This document shows, piece after piece, positions 6,066-9,232 of a DNA stretch of 9,232 bases (position 1 is the stretch's first letter; each line of letters opens with the position of its first letter). The notes beneath the pieces were generated by a model that saw only the letters and a list, made by a program, of their open reading frames with translations, had not been told where the DNA came from and did no database searches. The stretch covers positions 1-9,232 of the forward strand of contig JAJRYU010000494.1 of the NCBI GenBank assembly GCA_024275615.1, given 5' to 3'. Source of the stretch: Planctomycetota bacterium (GTDB lineage Bacteria > Planctomycetota > GCA-002687715 > DRQF01). The position numbers were made by a program, and so were the translations under genes.

Positions 6066-6835
6066 TGGCAAACCAGGGCGACCATGCATTTTTGATTCAA
6101 GAAGTCACCAAGAAGTTCGGTGATACCATTGCTCTCGACTCCGTTTGTCTCGGTGTGGAGACCGGTGAGGTTGTGGGGATCATTAGTCCAAGTGGTGCTG
6201 GCAAGACGACTCTCCTGAGACTTCTTGGTGGCATGTTGCAACCCAGCTCGGGGCAGGTCTCCGCTGGCGGGCGTATGGTGAGTCAGTTTTCACAAAAAGA
6301 ACTCCTCTCCCGTCGTCGGAACACCGGATTTATCCATCAATCCCTAGACTTGGTGCCCGAATTGAAGGTCGTGGCCAATGTCGTCGCTGGCAGACTGGGA
6401 TACATGGGTATCTGGGGGGCTTTGCGGAGTTTGATCTGGCCGTGCAAGGAAGATCTCAATCGCGTCTACGCTTGTTTGGAACGTGTTGCACTGACCCACA
6501 AGATGTTCGAGCGCACATCAAAGTTGTCCGGCGGCCAGCAACAAAGAGTGGCTATTGCTCGTGTTCTCTTTCAAGACCCCAGCGCCATATTCGCCGATGA
6601 GCCTGTGAGTGCCGTCGATCCCGCACGAGCCAAGGATCTGTTGGAACTCCTTGTCCGCATCAACAAGGAGACCGGCAAGACTATCATTGTGTCTCTCCAT
6701 AACATTGAGCTCGCCAGAAAATTCTGCACGAGACTTGTTGGCATGCGCGCTGGGCGCATCGAATTTGACAAAACGGCCACGACCGTTGGTGTCCACGACC
6801 TCGAAGCGCTCTACGAACTTGAGGCGCGTAGCTAG
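6065..6835 (+). CDS. phnC: ABC importer ATPase, PhnC type
   Basis: Cytoplasmic ATP-binding subunit that powers the importer. It is 256 residues, the usual PhnC length. Seen in order: Walker A SPSGAGKT (41-48); Q-loop GFIHQSLDLVPELKVVANVV with Q91, matching PhnC's GxIxQxxNLVPxLxVxxNVL; AGRLGY (107-112); signature LSGGQQQR (153-160); Walker B AIFADEP with D177 and catalytic E178; D-loop SAVDP (181-185); and switch His211 in VSLHNIELA. Odd: the first Walker A position is Ser41 rather than the usual Gly. The start is ATG 6065, overlapping the upstream TGA as TGATG; the frame stays open to ATG 5975, but that stretch lies in another frame of the binding-protein gene. The stop TAG overlaps the next GTG start. 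The symbol reflects the family, not proven phosphonate specificity. Confidence 0.9.
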   Translation: MANQGDHAFLIQEVTKKFGDTIALDSVCLGVETGEVVGIISPSGAGKTTLLRLLGGMLQPSSGQVSAGGRMVSQFSQKELLSRRRNTGFIHQSLDLVPELKVVANVVAGRLGYMGIWGALRSLIWPCKEDLNRVYACLERVALTHKMFERTSKLSGGQQQRVAIARVLFQDPSAIFADEPVSAVDPARAKDLLELLVRINKETGKTIIVSLHNIELARKFCTRLVGMRAGRIEFDKTATTVGVHDLEALYELEARS

Positions 6836-7722
6836 TGGCTTCCGCAAGCGGCAAATCAGGAATGCCGGGGCGCCAAATGTTCTGGAACAGATCGTGGACG
6901 ATGGCTGTCATTGTCTTGTGGCTCACCGTCGCGGCCGCTGTGAATCTGGACCTTTTCGGCGAAGGCGCACCCGACGATGGGCTGGCTCAGTTTAGAGACT
7001 TTTTTGGCAAGGCATTCGCTCCAACGTTGACTGGGGAAGCCGATAAGACGCTGAATCTCTTGCCTGAAGTCAAGAGGGCCGCAACGACGACGATTCTTGT
7101 TGCTTTCGCGGCGATGAGTTTGGCTATTGTTGGCGGTTTCATACTTGGTTGTTTGGCAAGCGAAGCTTTTTGGGCTGTGGATTCCGTAGTCATGGAGAAC
7201 CGTTGGCTCAGGTTTTCCAGGCGTGTCATGAAACCAATTCTCTTGACGTCCACACGATCAGTCATGGCGTTCATGAGGTCTATTCACGAGATCTTCTGGG
7301 CCATACTTGGCGTCTCAGTTTTTGGCCTCAGCATTACCTGTGGGATTCTCGCCATAGCAATCCCCTACGCTGCGACCCTAGGTCGGATCTACGCTGAGCT
7401 CCTCGATGAAACTGACCGCAGTGCAGCCAATGCACTGCGGGCTTGTGGAGGATCGAATCTTGGCATCTTTGTCTTTGGCCTTCTGCCACGTGCTGCCAGT
7501 GCCATGCTGTCGTACACGTTCTATCGTTTCGATTGTTCTCTTCGGTCCAGCGCAATTCTGGGTTTCATCGGATTCGAGACACTGGGCCAAGGCATTCAAA
7601 ATGCGGTGAGCTATCACTACTATCGCGAGGCATGGACTTACCTCTACGTCTTGTTCTTCATTCTTATCGCCACGGAGTTCATGAGCGGTGCTCTTCGACG
7701 GAGGATTGCAGCATGGCGATGA
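6835..7722 (+). CDS. phnE1: ABC importer permease 1, PhnE family
   Basis: Inner-membrane subunit of the importer, 295 residues. There is an N-terminal membrane helix (about 22-38), then a 40-residue polar segment, then the binding-protein-dependent permease domain beginning at about residue 82 (TTTILVAFAAMSLAIVGG). Further hydrophobic segments lie near 146-180, 208-227 and 265-282. The EAA-like cytoplasmic loop that docks on the ATPase is ANALRACGGSNLGIFVFGLLP (199-219), followed by SYTFYRFDCSLRSSAILGFIG, the PhnE end-block in a variant form (RFD where the usual is RWE). The start is GTG 6835, overlapping the ATPase stop TAG by one base, with GAGG at 6821-6824 ten bases upstream; ATG 6862 is a possible alternative. 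Its stop lies within the next gene's first codons. Confidence 0.88.
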   Translation: MASASGKSGMPGRQMFWNRSWTMAVIVLWLTVAAAVNLDLFGEGAPDDGLAQFRDFFGKAFAPTLTGEADKTLNLLPEVKRAATTTILVAFAAMSLAIVGGFILGCLASEAFWAVDSVVMENRWLRFSRRVMKPILLTSTRSVMAFMRSIHEIFWAILGVSVFGLSITCGILAIAIPYAATLGRIYAELLDETDRSAANALRACGGSNLGIFVFGLLPRAASAMLSYTFYRFDCSLRSSAILGFIGFETLGQGIQNAVSYHYYREAWTYLYVLFFILIATEFMSGALRRRIAAWR

Positions 7723-8666
7723 GCGCGGCCACAAGGGATGTACAAATCCGCGAGCTCAGGCACGCTGCGCCCAAGGACCGAGTTCTCTTGGCCAGCCTCA
7801 TCGTTTTTTCGATGCTGTGTGCTGGGAGTTGGTTTGCTCTTGACCTGAACCTGACCCATCCCGTTACCGGAGCCAGCCGTTTTCATGTGCCGACTCAATT
7901 TGTAGCAGACGTCATTCCTTTTCCCCTGCGAGCCAAGGACGCCCATGGCGAAGTCTACTTGCGGTGGGACAGTGCCAACTTCTTGGCGTGGTTGTCCGAG
8001 ACTTGGGGCGAAGTGGGTTGGCAGGGAGTCCTTGAAACCATATCGATCTCTATTCTTGCCATCGTTCTGGCCGCGGTGATCGCTATTTTTCTCATTATGC
8101 CAGCGTCTCGCAATGTGGCATGTGCCCGAGGTTTTCTGCCTGCAGACGGCCAAGGGTCCGCAATCGGTGTGGCATTGCGGTATGGGATTTTCTTCTTGGT
8201 GCGTGGCCTCTTGATCGTTCTGCGCGCGATTCCAGAGTTCTTGTGGGCCTTTCTCCTCCTGATCTTGTTTGGGCCTGTGGCTTTCGCGGGTGTTCTGGCG
8301 TTGGCGTTGCACAATGCTGGGATTCTGGCAAAACTGACCAGTGAGACCGTCGAGGATTTGGAAAGAAAACCTCTCGAAGCTCTGGCAGGGTTAGGCGGAC
8401 GTATGGGGCCGGTTGCTATCATAGGCGTCGCTCCCAGGGCTTTTCGGCAGTTCCTCGTCTATTTCTTTTATCGCTGGGAAACTTGCATACGCGAGACGGC
8501 CATCTTGGGGATTTTGGCCATTCACACTTTGGGTTTGCATATTGATCATGCCTTCGCCTATTTTCACTACGACAAGGCGTTGTTCTTTATCGTCATCAAT
8601 TCGATGATCATCATTTCTGGGGACTTGCTCGGTAGCTTCGCCCGTCGAACCATTCGGCATTCTTGA
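7713..8666 (+). CDS. phnE2: ABC importer permease 2, PhnE family
   Basis: Second inner-membrane permease, 317 residues, presumably paired with permease 1 as a heterodimer. There is an N-terminal helix (about 22-44), a long periplasmic-type segment with VYLRWDSANFLAWLSETWGEVG (81-102), and then the permease domain. The PhnE hallmarks are very clear: LRAIPEFLWAFLLLILFGPVAFAG (170-193); LALALHNAGILAKLTSE (195-211); the EAA loop LEALAGLGGRMGPVAIIGVAP (221-241); and YFFYRWETCIRETAILGI (250-267). I chose ATG 7713 because GGAGGA (7700-7705) sits seven bases upstream; ATG 7719, which would form an ATGA overlap, is 13 bases from it. The frame stays open far upstream inside permease 1, but this is not a start. 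The gene thus overlaps permease 1 by 10 bases. Confidence 0.92.
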   Translation: MAMSAATRDVQIRELRHAAPKDRVLLASLIVFSMLCAGSWFALDLNLTHPVTGASRFHVPTQFVADVIPFPLRAKDAHGEVYLRWDSANFLAWLSETWGEVGWQGVLETISISILAIVLAAVIAIFLIMPASRNVACARGFLPADGQGSAIGVALRYGIFFLVRGLLIVLRAIPEFLWAFLLLILFGPVAFAGVLALALHNAGILAKLTSETVEDLERKPLEALAGLGGRMGPVAIIGVAPRAFRQFLVYFFYRWETCIRETAILGILAIHTLGLHIDHAFAYFHYDKALFFIVINSMIIISGDLLGSFARRTIRHS

Positions 8667-8677
8667 GAGGAAAGTTC

Positions 8678-9232
8678 GTGCAAGTCACGGTCGTTGTCCC
8701 AACATACAATGAGATTGAGAACATTGATGATCTCCTTAGGCAACTTATTGCCCAAGATGCCATTACTGAGATCATCGTTGTTGATGACCACTCACCGGAT
8801 GGCACGGCTGGCCGGGTGATCGCCTTGTCACAAAACTCCGACAAATTGAGGCTCATTTCCCGGCCGAAGAAACTTGGGCTTGGGAGTGCCTACGCCGCTG
8901 GTATTCGTCTTGCTTTGGCGCACGGTGCTGATGCCATAATCACCATGGACGCTGATTTCTCACATGACCCCCAAGCCATTCCCGCACTCATTGCCGGGAC
9001 AGACCGCTATGATGTGATGATTGGGTCTCGCTACGTGAAAGGCGGTCGCATCGAGAATTGGGGTTTGGGACGCCGCATTCTCTCTCGCGGTGCGAACTAC
9101 TTGACTCGTTCCTTGTTGCGCATTCCAGTCCGTGATTGCACCGCCGGGTTTCGATGCTATCGGCGTGAGGTCTTGGAATGCATTGAACCGGAGAGCATCA
9201 AGTCCCACGGCTATTCGTATCTGGAAGAGATG
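8678..9232 (+). CDS. Polyprenol-phosphate mannosyltransferase-like GT2 glycosyltransferase (3' end outside window)
   Basis: Probably transfers a sugar (mannose in the best-known members, DPM1 type) from a nucleotide donor to a lipid phosphate at the cytoplasmic membrane face. 185 residues are present and the frame is still open at the window edge. Seen: VTVVVPTYNEIENI (3-16), the GT-A opening; IIVVDDHSPDGTA (32-44); KLGLGSAYAAGI (65-76); the MDADFSHDP block (90-98) with the metal-binding D91-A-D93; GSRYVKGGRIENWG (116-129); SRGANYLTRSLL (136-147); and DCTAGFRCYRREVL (153-166), matching the family's DxTxGFRxYRRxVL. The start is GTG 8678, with GAGAGG (8665-8670) seven bases upstream. It follows permease 2 by 11 bases and may be co-transcribed, though a functional link is not apparent. 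ArnC/GtrB-type membrane anchors, if any, would lie beyond the window. Confidence 0.9.
   Translation, partial: MQVTVVVPTYNEIENIDDLLRQLIAQDAITEIIVVDDHSPDGTAGRVIALSQNSDKLRLISRPKKLGLGSAYAAGIRLALAHGADAIITMDADFSHDPQAIPALIAGTDRYDVMIGSRYVKGGRIENWGLGRRILSRGANYLTRSLLRIPVRDCTAGFRCYRREVLECIEPESIKSHGYSYLEEM

Noticed and set aside
7443..7712. Extended start of permease 2 inside permease 1
   Set aside because: The 90 extra residues are a shadow of permease 1 with no membrane-protein character; ATG 7713 has a strong RBS.

Overview
The window (9,232 bases, GC a little over half by eye) is a densely packed chromosomal segment with every real gene on the + strand. It reads as a free-living bacterium with a Gram-negative-type envelope: there is a lipoprotein-type binding protein, and heme is made by the C5 (glutamate) route with GluTR and GSA aminomutase. 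The C5 route excludes a typical alphaproteobacterium. I cannot place the lineage further from sequence alone. I see no insertion sequence, integrase, phage gene, CRISPR array, tRNA or rRNA.

Region 1 (1-3122) is a tight tetrapyrrole operon: hemA (5' end outside the window), hemC, hemD, then a Sfp/EntD-type 4'-phosphopantetheinyl transferase. The junctions are TGATG, a 5-base gap with a TTG start, and ATGA, so translational coupling is likely. HemC lacks the usual loop lysines. Region 2 (3123-4598) has a short intergenic region with a good sigma70-type promoter and a 10-base palindrome at the predicted start site, followed by hemL. HemA and HemL together make 5-aminolevulinate; HemC and HemD carry porphobilinogen to uroporphyrinogen III. 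HemB, which lies between these steps, is not in the window.

Region 3 (4599-5162) holds a 28-residue, very basic reading frame (4682-4768) with a clean ribosome binding site and its own candidate promoter. It resembles very small ribosomal proteins such as actinobacterial bL37. It is followed by about 390 bases with no convincing gene, which hold a candidate promoter and a hairpin-bearing leader for the next operon.

Region 4 (5163-8666) is a four-gene ABC importer of the PhnD/PhnC/PhnE superfamily: lipoprotein binding protein, ATPase and two permeases, all overlapping. The binding protein resembles the subfamily called 'putative selenate ABC transporter' at least as much as true phosphonate binders, so the substrate is open (phosphonate, phosphite or a selenium oxyanion). 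Region 5 (8678-end) is the start of a GT2 polyprenol-phosphate mannosyltransferase-like gene, 11 bases after the last permease and truncated by the window edge.

The most distinctive points are the tiny basic protein, the heme-operon PPTase, the divergent HemC active-site loop and the uncertain substrate of the importer. I found no clearly new multi-gene system.
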